Under the pieces are notes generated by a model. It saw nothing but the letters and a program-made list of their open reading frames with translations, had not been told where the DNA came from and made no database searches. From Patescibacteria group bacterium UBA2772 (GTDB lineage: Bacteria; Patescibacteriota; Minisyncoccia; Moranbacterales; DUUL01), in assembly GCA_002352545.1 (NCBI GenBank), contig DEIO01000017.1, forward strand, positions 6,336 to 70,335: a stretch of DNA of 64,000 nt. Reading direction: 5' to 3'. Below are positions 1 through 8,048 of this stretch, piece by piece. The position numbers were made by a program, and so were the translations under genes. Within the stretch, counting starts at the first letter, position 1; each line of letters starts with the position of its first letter.

Positions 1-530
1 AAAAAATGGCATCAACTAGAAAGGTCATTGAATTTGGTTTAAATTTAAGGTCTGAAAATAAACTTAAAGTTAGGCAGCCATTGAGTGAATTGTTGATTTT
101 TACTGACAAGATTCAATTAGGAGAAGAGTATCTTGAACTTATTAAAGATGAGGTTAATGTGAAGAATGTTGCACAGATTACTGAAAAAACAAAAGAAAGT
201 GATCAATTAAAGTGTAAGGAAAATAATGAACTTTGTGTTTATTTGAATTTAGAAATGACAGAAGAGCTAAAATTAGAAGGTGATATGCGTGAGTTGGTGA
301 GATTTATTCAAAGTGCACGAAAAAAAGCTGGCTTTGAGATTGAAGATCGAATTGAAGTCAATTATGTTGGGGGGGAAGTGATTTTTGATAGATTTGTCAA
401 TAATATTTCAAAAGAGGTTTTAGCTGAAAAACTAGAAAATGTCTCTAAAACAGATGATTTTGAATATACTCAAAAGATTTCAGTGAATGGTACAGATGTA
501 GAATTTTGGTTAAAAAAGGCTTTTAAATAA
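1..530 (+). CDS. ileS: Isoleucyl-tRNA synthetase, C-terminal end (partial)
   Basis: The reading frame is open to the left edge, so this is the 3' end of a longer gene; the ATG at 6 is probably internal. The visible 174 residues contain a segment beginning GLNLRSENKLKVRQPL, which matches the anticodon-binding/C-terminal region of class I IleS (the RxxxxIKVRQPL signature of the clade with an extended C-terminus). After it comes a mixed alpha/beta domain that ends in a short basic tail. IleS charges tRNA-Ile in the cytoplasm. The family call is inferred from this conserved stretch; the catalytic HIGH and KMSKS motifs lie outside the window. The stop is TAA at 528-530, and the downstream neighbour on the opposite strand is a non-coding transcription unit. 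Confidence 0.85.
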   Translation, partial: KMASTRKVIEFGLNLRSENKLKVRQPLSELLIFTDKIQLGEEYLELIKDEVNVKNVAQITEKTKESDQLKCKENNELCVYLNLEMTEELKLEGDMRELVRFIQSARKKAGFEIEDRIEVNYVGGEVIFDRFVNNISKEVLAEKLENVSKTDDFEYTQKISVNGTDVEFWLKKAFK

Positions 531-617
531 AAAGACTTGATTAGTTGGATAAAAATAAAAAGAGTAAGCTGTTGATTTAGTTCACTCTTTTTTATATTGT
601 TTGAATAATTTTTGTAA

Positions 618-642
618 TAAAAAAACCGCTTTTCAGCGTTTT
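618..642 (-). terminator. Intrinsic terminator of the 618-1142 RNA
   Basis: Minus-strand hairpin AACGCT-gaaa-AGCGGTT with a GAAA tetraloop, one mismatch in the stem and a run of seven T. It lies 525 nt downstream of the matching promoter. Confidence 0.7.
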
Positions 643-1142
643 CATTCTTTTAATATCTTTAAACCAGTGTTTGTTTTGGAATTAGTTACCAGGGCGACAG
701 CACCCTACTATATAATATATGTGGCGTGTCGCCACTGGTTTTCCGGCGAAATTTCTCAAAATCTTCTCGCTCTTGGGTGTTTTGGGTGTTTTATTTGAGC
801 AATACAGATTATTATTTTAGAAGTCTCGTCGGTCATAATGTGTCCTAGCTTCACATTTTTTTATTTTTATTCTTCTACCGTACCTTGGGATAATCCCACT
901 TGTTTTTTTGTTTTGGTAAATACTATTTTTGTTTTTGTTTTTGTTGATGCTTTGAGCATCTAAGAAGAGAAGTCGCTAGGTTGTCTAATATTTTATTTGA
1001 CAGTTGACTTCGTTTATTTAGGTCAGCAGAAGAGTTCCAATCGTGAATAGGGGGAAAGCACGATTGGAACACTTCTGCTGAAAGTACAGTATTTGAAATT
1101 TTTTTAAAGAACCTTTTGTTTTGTGATGTGTTTCTCACTTAC
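618..1142 (-). ncRNA. Candidate ~525-nt structured non-coding RNA
   Basis: A near-consensus promoter (1149-1177) and an intrinsic terminator (about 618-642) bracket this stretch on the minus strand, with no convincing reading frame between them. It is rich in nested inverted repeats joined by A-rich linkers. One is a 22-bp hairpin with a single mismatch (arms 1024-1045 and 1059-1080). Others, read on the RNA strand, are GAAGTC/GACTTC enclosing TGTC/GACA, GATGC-tcaaa-GCATC, GGGA-tta-TCCC, GCTC/GAGC and GCGA..ATTT/AAAT..TCGC. A final two-part stem just before the terminator has AAACCAGT pairing with ACTGGTTT and encloses GGCGACA pairing with TGTCGCC. Hallmarks of tmRNA (tRNA-like 3' end), RNase P RNA (GAGGAAAGTCC) and SRP RNA are absent. 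The family is not recognised. Confidence 0.62.
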
Positions 1143-1148
1143 AAAGTC

Positions 1149-1177
1149 ATTATAGCATTTTATAATCATTTGGTCAA
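1149..1177 (-). promoter_or_regulatory. Sigma-70-type promoter of the 618-1142 RNA
   Basis: On the minus strand, TTGACC (1172-1177) is followed after exactly 17 nt by a perfect TATAAT (1149-1154). Transcription would start near 1142. No open reading frame with a ribosome binding site follows, so the promoter supports a non-coding product. Confidence 0.75.
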
Positions 1178-1270
1178 TCAATACCTTTGTTTCACCTTAG
1201 GTAAAACAAAAAAACGACCTTTTTTGAAGTAAAGCCGTTTTTTGGTTTATCCACAGTTTATCCACAGTTA

Positions 1271-2731
1271 TTAGAAAAGTCCCTTTAACAGGGACTCTGT
1301 TGAGGCTTTTGATGTGGTGAAGAAAATATAGGATTTGTTTTTGTATAACAAGGAACCCCACTCGATTGATTGAGTTATATTGCCTGATTTGAAATTGAAA
1401 TATCGTGAAACATGTACCAAATCTCTTTTTTCTTGTGTTGCTTGGCTAAAAACTATTTTTTCATTAACAAGAGATACTGATTCTTCAATCATTAGTGACT
1501 TCAATGTTCCAGGAAAGGTTGTTTCAATCTCAGTCATTCTCTCGATTACATCACCAGGACGGCTATCTTTTTTAAGTTCTAATAATAGAGATAGTTTTAT
1601 GACTTTCTTTTTTACTATAGCTGGTTCTGTCAATGTAGCTGTCTTTGCTTTTTGGTTTTTATCTATTGTTCCTAGGATTTCCTCGATGTCAACTTCTTCT
1701 TCCGTTGCAAATATTACAACTGGTTTATCTAAAAAGCTATTAATTGCAAAGTCTTGCGAGTTAAAAATCTTCAAAACTTCTTCACCAGTGATATATTCAG
1801 CTTCATTTTGTAGTGGTCTTATAAAAACACCGTTTGAAAATTTATTTGGATCAAGTTCTTTTTCTTTTTTAATGAATTTTTTTAAATCAGTTAATAAGAG
1901 TTCTTTGGATGTTTGGAGTATAACAGCTGCATCGGCAAAATTATCAGTTGTATATGCTGGTTCTGTTGGTTCTTCTTTGATTACCATTGGAGGAGTTTTA
2001 ATAGGAGAATCTACCTTGGTGTTTCTATAGTAATTATATCCAATTGCTGTCAAAGTCAGTATGAAAATTATAACGGCAAAGATCAGCAAGGGTTTATTTA
2101 CTTTCTTTTCTTCTTCTTGTTTAGCTTTCTTTTGCTTAGCTATTTTTTCTTTGCTTACAATAGTAATACCTTTTTTTGGAACGCCAAAAGGTGATTTGTT
2201 TAAATTGTTTTTTGCTAGTTCGTGAGGAGTTTGTTTGATAGGTAGGACAATTTTCTTATTCTCTTTTTTTATTTCAGGGAATACAGAAATTTCTTTTTTG
2301 AGCAGTTTTCTTGTACTTTTTTTGTCTGAAATCTTTTCTTTTTTCTTGCTCATCTTCTTATTTTTTGGCTTTAGGTCACTTACTTTTACGAGTTTCTCCA
2401 TTTTATCTTCTTCTGTATGCGGTGCACTTTTTGAAAAGTTTTCTTTTTTTGTTTTTTCCGAATCATCTTCCTCTGTTGGAAAGACAGGATTTTCTTTTTT
2501 TTGGTTAGATTCTGCGATAGGAGTTTCCTCTTCCTTTTTTGTATTGTCTTTTTCGTCAGTTTCCTTTTCTGTCTTTTGTTCTGTTAAAAAAGGGCTTTTT
2601 TTTAAGGGTTTCTTTTCTTTTTTTTCTTCTTTTTCTGTGTGTTCTAAGTCATTTTGCATTGTTTCAATGGCAAGAACAGAAGACTTCTTTTGTTTGTCAT
2701 CAGAGTCCTTCTTTTTTGTAAACCAAGACAT
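1271..2731 (-). CDS. Lysine-rich single-pass membrane protein, unknown function
   Basis: 486 residues with three parts. Residues 1 to about 212 are low-complexity, dominated by Lys, Glu and Ser, and probably disordered in the cytoplasm. Residues about 214-234 are a clear transmembrane helix (PLLIFAVIIFILTLTAI). The last 240 or so residues form an ordered, probably extracytoplasmic domain of mixed alpha/beta character, ending in a strand-rich stretch. This topology (charged intracellular tail, one helix, outer domain) is common among uncharacterised CPR envelope proteins. No catalytic motif is recognised and no name is offered. ATG at 2731 follows an A/T-rich stretch without a clear Shine-Dalgarno site. 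The gene lies downstream of pnp on the same strand but is separated from it by a terminator, so it probably has its own promoter. Confidence 0.75.
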   Translation of the reverse strand: MSWFTKKKDSDDKQKKSSVLAIETMQNDLEHTEKEEKKEKKPLKKSPFLTEQKTEKETDEKDNTKKEEETPIAESNQKKENPVFPTEEDDSEKTKKENFSKSAPHTEEDKMEKLVKVSDLKPKNKKMSKKKEKISDKKSTRKLLKKEISVFPEIKKENKKIVLPIKQTPHELAKNNLNKSPFGVPKKGITIVSKEKIAKQKKAKQEEEKKVNKPLLIFAVIIFILTLTAIGYNYYRNTKVDSPIKTPPMVIKEEPTEPAYTTDNFADAAVILQTSKELLLTDLKKFIKKEKELDPNKFSNGVFIRPLQNEAEYITGEEVLKIFNSQDFAINSFLDKPVVIFATEEEVDIEEILGTIDKNQKAKTATLTEPAIVKKKVIKLSLLLELKKDSRPGDVIERMTEIETTFPGTLKSLMIEESVSLVNEKIVFSQATQEKRDLVHVSRYFNFKSGNITQSIEWGSLLYKNKSYIFFTTSKASTESLLKGLF

Positions 2732-2830
2732 AGTTGAAACTGGATAATATTTATTTGTTTTTGAAAATAGATTTCAACTCATTATACCAGTAATATTTTT
2801 TTAAGTAAAATTTATACTTTAAAAGTTTAA

Positions 2831-2867
2831 TAATAAAACACCCCTATTTTCTAGGAGTGTTTTATTA
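2831..2867 (-). terminator. Terminator downstream of pnp
   Basis: 16-nt arms (2831-2846 and 2852-2867) around a 5-nt loop. On the minus strand all pairs form if one U-G wobble is allowed, whereas on the plus strand that position is a mismatch, so the hairpin best serves the minus-strand pnp transcript. The T-rich flank is on the correct side. Confidence 0.75.
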
Positions 2868-2895
2868 TTAAAAGGTTTTTGAAACGGATCGTATT

Positions 2896-5013
2896 TTAAA
2901 CGTCTTGCTTTTTAGTTAGGTCTGCTTTCATTGTCAAGTTAAGTCTTCCTAACGAATCAATTTCTAAAACTCTAACTGATACTTCTTGTCCTTCTTTCAC
3001 GATGTCACCAACTTTTTCAATTCTTTGATTTGCTAATTGTGAAATGTGGACCAATCCTTCTTTTCCTGGTAAAATTTCTACAAATGCTCCAAAGTCCATG
3101 ATTTTCGTTATCTTACCTTTGTAGATTTCGCCCGCTTTTGGTTCGTGAGTTAGATTTTTGATCCATTCTTGTGCTTTCTTTCCACCCTCTGCTTCTTCAG
3201 CTGTGATAAAGACAGAGCCATCATCTTCTATGTCAATTTGAACGCCAGTTTCATCAATGATCTGATTTATAACTTTTCCTCCTGGTCCAATAACGGTACG
3301 AATTTTATCTGGATTAATTTTCATGATAATAATTCTTGGAGCGTATTCTGACATTTCTTCTCGGGGGGCACTAATTGTAGTTAGCATAACATCCATGATT
3401 TGCATTCTGCTTTCGTATGCTCTATTTAAAACTTCCTGAACTATTTGAGGTGTAATACCATCAATTTTTACATCAAGTTGCATTGCAGTGATCCCGTCTT
3501 TTGTTCCAGCAACCTTAAAATCCATATCTCCCCAGTGATCTTCAGGTCCTTGAATGTCTGAAAGAATTTTATAGTTATCGTTCTCGTCAACAACAATTCC
3601 CATCGCAATCCCACTTACAGGATTTTTCAAAGGTACACCAGCATCCATAAGAGCAAGAGTAGAACCGCAAGTAGAAGCCATTGAGGAAGACCCATTTGAT
3701 GAGAGAACCTCACTTACTAGTAGCATTGTGTAAGGAAATCCATCTTTAGATGGTAAAACCGGTATCAGAGCTTTTTCTGCAAGAGCACCGTGACCAATTT
3801 CTCTTCTACCCGGTCCACGCATTGGACGAACTTCTCCCACACTGAAAGGAGGGAAATTGTAATGGTGAATGTAGCGTCTTTTTTCATCAACTTCCATTGT
3901 ATCAATGATTTGTTCGTCTCCAGGAGATCCAAGAGTCGCAACTGTTAGTGCTTGAGTTTCACCACGGTTGAAGAGTCCGCTTCCGTGAGTTCTTGGTAAT
4001 ACTTTGACTTGTGCTGATATATTTCTAATTTCATTAATTTTTCTTCCGTCTGGACGTTCTCCATCATTTATAATTCTATCGTGAAGTATATCATTTAAAA
4101 AATTATCAAATAATAAAAGAGCCTCACCTTTTCTTTGAGAAAATTCTTCTTCTGAATATTCATTTTCCAAAAATTCTACCAGAGTAGTCTTTACAGCTTC
4201 CATTTTTTCATCTCTTTGAGCTCTATCTTTTGTGTAAAAAGCTTCGTCAAGTCTCTTTTCTTTGAAAAAAGCGTTTATTTTTGTTGTGAATTCTTTGGAT
4301 GGGGTTGTGAGTTTAACTAGCGCTTTTCCCTTGCCAAGCTCATCAATAATTTTTTGTTGAAATTGACAGATTGCATTTACTTGTTCAAACCCCATTGAAA
4401 TTGCTTGGTGCATATCTTTATTTGACATTTCATTGGCACCAGCCTCAATCATGTTGATTTTTCCATCTGTTCCAGCAACTAAAACATCTGCATCGAATTT
4501 CTCAAGTTCATTATTACTAGGATTTAAGAAAAAAGCTCCTTCTTTTTGACCAACTCTAACTGCAGAAACTGGTCCATTCCAAGGAATATCTGAAATTCCA
4601 AGTGCTAAAGAAGCTGCAATTGTTGCAACAATTGCAGGATCATTTTCTTTATCAATAGAAAGAATTGTTGTTATGACCTGTATCTCATTTCTCATTCTTT
4701 TGTCAAAGAGTGGTCTGATGGTTCTATCGATAATTCTTCCACTTAAAACAGCTTTGTCTGATGGACGTCCTTCTCTTTTGATAAAACGAGAACCTTTTAT
4801 TTTTCCAGCTGCGTAGAATCGTTCTTCATAATCAACAAAGAGTGGAAACCAATCCATTCCTTCTCTTCTGTCTTTGCTCATGGTTGCTGTTGCAAGTACG
4901 ACTGTGTCACCGTATTGAACTTTTACAGAGCCATTTGCTTGTTGTGCAAGCACACCAAACTCAGCAGAAAGTGTTTTTCCGCTTATTTCCATGGAGAAGG
5001 TCTTTTGTTCCAT
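2896..5013 (-). CDS. pnp: Polyribonucleotide nucleotidyltransferase (PNPase)
   Basis: Phosphorolytic 3'-5' exoribonuclease of mRNA turnover. From the chosen ATG (5013; protein starting MEQKTFSMEISGK) the product is 705 residues, the usual PNPase length. The order of parts is first RNase PH domain, helical linker, second RNase PH domain (GERPDGRKINEIRNIS and the catalytic-core region), KH domain (IIIMKINPDKIRTVIGPGGK) and C-terminal S1 domain (GKITKIMDFGAFVEILPGKEG). The longer frame starting at 5076 adds 21 residues that do not resemble the family, so the internal ATG is preferred. With the RNase J gene at 10.4-12.2 kb, the window holds two major RNA-decay nucleases. It probably forms its own transcription unit, with the terminator at 2831-2867. 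Confidence 0.96.
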   Translation of the reverse strand: MEQKTFSMEISGKTLSAEFGVLAQQANGSVKVQYGDTVVLATATMSKDRREGMDWFPLFVDYEERFYAAGKIKGSRFIKREGRPSDKAVLSGRIIDRTIRPLFDKRMRNEIQVITTILSIDKENDPAIVATIAASLALGISDIPWNGPVSAVRVGQKEGAFFLNPSNNELEKFDADVLVAGTDGKINMIEAGANEMSNKDMHQAISMGFEQVNAICQFQQKIIDELGKGKALVKLTTPSKEFTTKINAFFKEKRLDEAFYTKDRAQRDEKMEAVKTTLVEFLENEYSEEEFSQRKGEALLLFDNFLNDILHDRIINDGERPDGRKINEIRNISAQVKVLPRTHGSGLFNRGETQALTVATLGSPGDEQIIDTMEVDEKRRYIHHYNFPPFSVGEVRPMRGPGRREIGHGALAEKALIPVLPSKDGFPYTMLLVSEVLSSNGSSSMASTCGSTLALMDAGVPLKNPVSGIAMGIVVDENDNYKILSDIQGPEDHWGDMDFKVAGTKDGITAMQLDVKIDGITPQIVQEVLNRAYESRMQIMDVMLTTISAPREEMSEYAPRIIIMKINPDKIRTVIGPGGKVINQIIDETGVQIDIEDDGSVFITAEEAEGGKKAQEWIKNLTHEPKAGEIYKGKITKIMDFGAFVEILPGKEGLVHISQLANQRIEKVGDIVKEGQEVSVRVLEIDSLGRLNLTMKADLTKKQDV

Positions 5014-5292
5014 AGTTTTTTTGTTCCGTGTTTTCCAAAACGCTAGTAAAATACTAGGGGAAGAAGTAAAAACCAAAATGTAAAAGGTAAAAGGTATATT
5101 AATGCTACCTTTTTTCTTCTACTCTTTTAATCTCTACTTTGTTTCTACTTTGAAAAACAGAGAAAATTAAAATGTTAATAATGGTTGAGAAATTTTAAAG
5201 AAAAGTACCTAAAATAAATCAATCAACCTATGTCCAAGGTTAGCATTATGGAGCGAAAAGTCAATTAATAATTAATAATTTTTAATTAAAAA

Positions 5293-5317
5293 TGGACTCG
5301 TGCTAATAGCGCGAATC
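5293..5317. terminator. Bidirectional hairpin terminator
   Basis: 10-bp stem with a TAATA/TATTA loop, one mismatch and one wobble, flanked by T-runs on both strands (TTTATTTTTTC on plus, ATTTTTAATT on minus). It lies just past the end of the decayed minus-strand gene (5347-6186) and is most simply its terminator. Confidence 0.6.
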
Positions 5318-5346
5318 CCCTTTATTTTTTCTTTATTAGGATAAAA

Positions 5347-6186
5347 TTAGAATTTTATTACCTTACCTATATGATATGATGTAGAAAGCAATTTCCTTGT
5401 TTCCAGAAATTTCGGAACAAAACTTTGTGCGACTCTTAAATAGAACACTTGAAATCGGCATCTTTTTAAAGAAATACTGTACTTTTTGTTAAAATACACG
5501 ATAATTTCTTCAAGTAAGGTGCTTTTTTCAATTTCTCCTCCAGCCTGCCTTGTCAATGAGATTTCTTGCCTTGTATCTAATTTTGGGCAAATATTTTTGA
5601 GGCAGAACTGTATAAGAAAGCAAGTTTCCTTCAATTATTAATCCTGATTCAGGAAAAATGATAGTTACTAATAGAAAAGCTTTTGTAAATCGTCAATTTG
5701 TTAACTCTTCGAGTTCCTGAATTAGTTCATAGAGCGTAATGATTGGGTTTTTTGGCAAAACCAAAACATGGTGGAACACAGCTCGCTGGATGAAAGTAAA
5801 CTTTTTTCGTTTTTTCTTTGATCTAATCCATTGAAATTAGGAGGAGTTTTTCTTTTTAACATCAATTTCCCCGCTGCTTTTCCTGCTCTGGTTGCACTAT
5901 CTTTAATTTCTGATTTTTCATTCTAGTTTTAGTAGATAATTGTTTCTTTTGCCCTCCATCCTAAGGAAACCTTGTGAATATTGAAAGCATTCACTTTATC
6001 GCCTTGAGAAGGAATTCTATTTCCCTCAATTTTGCTAAAGGAATAAGTTATAGTTCTCTTTATTCCTATTTATGAATTTAAAACACTGAGTGGTTTAAGT
6101 ATCACAAAACGGCCTTTCCCCCCACTGATTATATCAGTTAATGTCTTGACTTTGGGAAGTTGTCCTCCTGCATGGTCTCTTCTCAT
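5347..6186 (-). pseudogene. Decayed protein gene with multiple stops and frameshifts
   Basis: Reading the minus strand from ATG at 6186 gives protein-like blocks interrupted by stops and frame changes. They are MRRDHAGGQLPKVKTLTD.., then after an in-frame TAA a block beginning IGIKRTITYSFSKIEG.., then in shifted frames SATRAGKAAGKLMLKRK.., RAVFHHVLVLPKNPIIT.., (TGA) FTKAFLLVTIIFPESG.., YLPKIRYKARNLIDKAG, and finally GGEIEKSTLLEEIIVYFNKK.. ending at 5347. Together they suggest an ancestral protein of about 280 residues. I do not recognise the family. A consensus promoter (6286-6314) and a terminator (5293-5317) frame the unit. The 95-codon frame at 5347-5634 is best read as its last fragment, not as a separate gene. 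The block order assumes small indels. Confidence 0.5.
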
Positions 6187-6285
6187 TGGTAACCTTTGTT
6201 ACAAGATTTGTTGTTTCTATATATAAATTGTAAAAAACTGTGAATAAAACTTAATACTAGGCTTGGAAGACCAGTACAGTCAAGC

Positions 6286-6314
6286 AGTATATACTAAAAA
6301 ACAGTTTTTGTCAA
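6286..6314 (-). promoter_or_regulatory. Promoter of the decayed minus-strand gene
   Basis: TTGACA (6309-6314), 17-nt spacer, TATACT (6286-6291) on the minus strand. Transcription would start near 6279, about 95 nt before the ATG of the pseudogene. Confidence 0.65.
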
Positions 6315-6449
6315 GTTATGAAGTATCCCCTTATTGAAAGTTTGATGCATAAACTTTTTCTAAAACAGCTTTTTAGTATCATAAAAAGGCTGAGATAAGA
6401 TGAAAGACCTCTTTACTTTTTTATTTTTATATGCTAGATTGTCTTAAGT

Positions 6450-6542
6450 CATTAGAGTTTTCTAATGATAAATACACATATCTAGTCGCTGACTTACCTG
6501 CTCTAGTAAATTTTAGAGAAAAGTTAGATTTAAAGCTAGGTA
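6450..6542 (+). promoter_or_regulatory. Structured leader of rpsB (possible S2 autoregulatory site)
   Basis: Upstream of rpsB are a perfect 7-bp hairpin (CATTAGA 6450-6456, TCTAATG 6461-6467) and a two-part stem in which TACCT (6495-6499) pairs with AGGTA (6538-6542) around CTCTA/TAGAG (6501-6505, 6514-6518). Leaders of ribosomal protein genes are often binding sites for their own product, and rpsB leader motifs are known in other phyla. That this one regulates is inference. Confidence 0.35.
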
Positions 6543-6566
6543 GAGGATAATTTATAAGGTAAAAAA

Positions 6567-7400
6567 ATGACCGAAGAAGAAGAAAAGAAAGTAGAAAAAA
6601 AAGTAGAAGAGACAAAAGAGGAGACAAAAAAGACGGCACCAAAGGCTGGTGTTTCTTTTGATGTTACAGAAAGTTCAATTGAAAAGTACGAACTATCTTT
6701 AGAAGGTATGTTGAAAGCAGGTGTTCACTTTGGACACAAAAAATCAAGATGGAACCCAAAGATGGGGCAGTTTATTTTCGGAGTACGAAATGGTATTCAT
6801 ATCATTGATCTTGAGAAATCTCTTGTTTTATTTGAAAAAGCACTAGATAGAATTGAAAAAACTGTTACTAAAAGTGGCAAAGTAATGATTGTTGGGACAA
6901 AGAAACAAGCTAAGGACTTAATTAAAGCTGTTTCTGATAAACTTGAATTTCCATACGTAAATGAAAGATGGTTAGGAGGAACATTTACAAATTTTGGTAT
7001 TATTAAAAAACGAGTTAAGTTTTTTGTAGAAAATACAGATGCTTTAGAACAAGGTAAATTGAAAGATTTAACTAAATTAGAAAGGCACAAACTACAGAAA
7101 AGACTTGATAAGATTGAAGAAAAAATGGGTGGTCTTGTAAGAATGACTAAACTACCAGATTTAGTTATTGTTCTTGATTCTAAAAAAGAAGAATTGGCGA
7201 TAAAAGAGGCTCATGCAATGGGAATCCCAGTTGTTGGTCTTGTTGATACAAATAGTGATCATACGGTTGTTGAATATCCAATTCCTGCTAATGATGATGC
7301 ACTTTCTTCATTAAAATATATATTAGGAGTTTTCTTAAAGAAAATGATGGAAGCAAAAAACAGTGTTGTTGTGGCTAAAGAGGTTAGCAACAAAAAATAG
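6567..7400 (+). CDS. rpsB: 30S ribosomal protein S2
   Basis: Component of the small ribosomal subunit that anchors S1-type contacts near the mRNA exit. 277 residues. The S2 core begins at LEGMLKAGVHFGHKKSRWNPKM, followed by FGVRNGIHIIDLEKS, a coiled-coil insertion with Lys/Glu repeats, and the conserved PDLVIVLDSKKEELAIKEA and GIPVVGLVDTNSDH segments. The first 45 or so residues are an extra charged extension (TEEEEKKVEKK..) absent from typical S2. It is followed 26 nt later by tsf, the classic bacterial rpsB-tsf pair. The start at 6567 is preceded by an A-rich stretch with only a weak AAGGT. Confidence 0.97.
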   Translation: MTEEEEKKVEKKVEETKEETKKTAPKAGVSFDVTESSIEKYELSLEGMLKAGVHFGHKKSRWNPKMGQFIFGVRNGIHIIDLEKSLVLFEKALDRIEKTVTKSGKVMIVGTKKQAKDLIKAVSDKLEFPYVNERWLGGTFTNFGIIKKRVKFFVENTDALEQGKLKDLTKLERHKLQKRLDKIEEKMGGLVRMTKLPDLVIVLDSKKEELAIKEAHAMGIPVVGLVDTNSDHTVVEYPIPANDDALSSLKYILGVFLKKMMEAKNSVVVAKEVSNKK

Positions 7401-7426
7401 TACTATTTTAAATTAAACTATATAAA

Positions 7427-8005
7427 ATGCTAGAGTTAATTAAAAAAATAAGAAATCAAACAGGAGCTGGAGTTATTGATATCAAAAAAGCTTTAGATGA
7501 AGCAAAAGGTGACGAGACAAAGGCGATTGAACTTTTGAGAAAAAGAGGTTTGGAAAAAGCTGATAAAAAAGGAGGAAGAGACGCAAATGAAGGGATAATC
7601 GCGTCGTATGTTCATTCAAATAATAGGGTTGCTGTTTTAGTTAAATTGCTTTGTGAAACAGATTTTGTTGCTAGGAATGAAGAATTTATTGCTTTAGGTG
7701 AGGATATTGCTATGCATATTGCAGCAATGAGTCCAAAATCAATTTCTTCAGAAGAAGTGCCAGAGGACTTAGTGGAACGAAGCAAGAAAGATTGGGCAGA
7801 AGAACTCTTAAAAGAGAATAAGCCAGCTGAGATTGTTGAAAAAATTATGCTTGGAAAAGAGCAAAAGCTTAGAAATGAAAATGCGTTACTTTCACAGTCT
7901 TTTGTAAAAAATCCAGACAAGACTGTTGGAGAGCTTATAAAAGAAAAAGCAGGCAAAATGGGTGAGAATATCCAAGTTGGAGAATTTACCAGAATAGAGC
8001 TATAA
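7427..8005 (+). CDS. tsf: Translation elongation factor Ts
   Basis: Guanine-nucleotide exchange factor for EF-Tu in the cytoplasm. The N-terminal UBA-like domain (IKKIRNQTGAGVIDIKKAL) is followed by KGGRDANEGIIASYVH and the core motif LLCETDFVARNEEF. At 192 residues it is of the short type seen in Thermus and mitochondria-like forms rather than the 283-residue E. coli type, so one of the two core subdomains is reduced. It follows rpsB directly and shares its transcript. No Shine-Dalgarno site is seen before the ATG. Confidence 0.96.
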   Translation: MLELIKKIRNQTGAGVIDIKKALDEAKGDETKAIELLRKRGLEKADKKGGRDANEGIIASYVHSNNRVAVLVKLLCETDFVARNEEFIALGEDIAMHIAAMSPKSISSEEVPEDLVERSKKDWAEELLKENKPAEIVEKIMLGKEQKLRNENALLSQSFVKNPDKTVGELIKEKAGKMGENIQVGEFTRIEL

Positions 8006-8048
8006 TTTAAAAGTAGGTAGGAATTTACCATAACCCCTTATAAACAGT

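Noticed and set aside
923..1138. 71-codon minus-strand frame starting with GTG inside the RNA candidate
   Set aside because: It spans the 22-bp hairpin, has no ribosome binding site at a sensible distance, and its composition follows the inverted repeats. It is a by-product of the structured RNA.
618..1142. tmRNA, RNase P RNA or SRP RNA
   Set aside because: No tRNA-like 3' end, no GAGGAAAGTCC or ACAGAA signature and no SRP tetraloop were found on either strand.
5347..5634. 95-codon frame as an independent gene
   Set aside because: It continues the protein-like blocks of the decayed gene and shares its promoter and terminator, so it is treated as its last fragment.
6370..6396. Hairpin CAGCTTTTTA/TAAAAAGGCTG as a terminator
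   Set aside because: It has a bulged G and no proper T-run on the plus strand. It may be part of the rpsB leader or chance in A/T-rich DNA.
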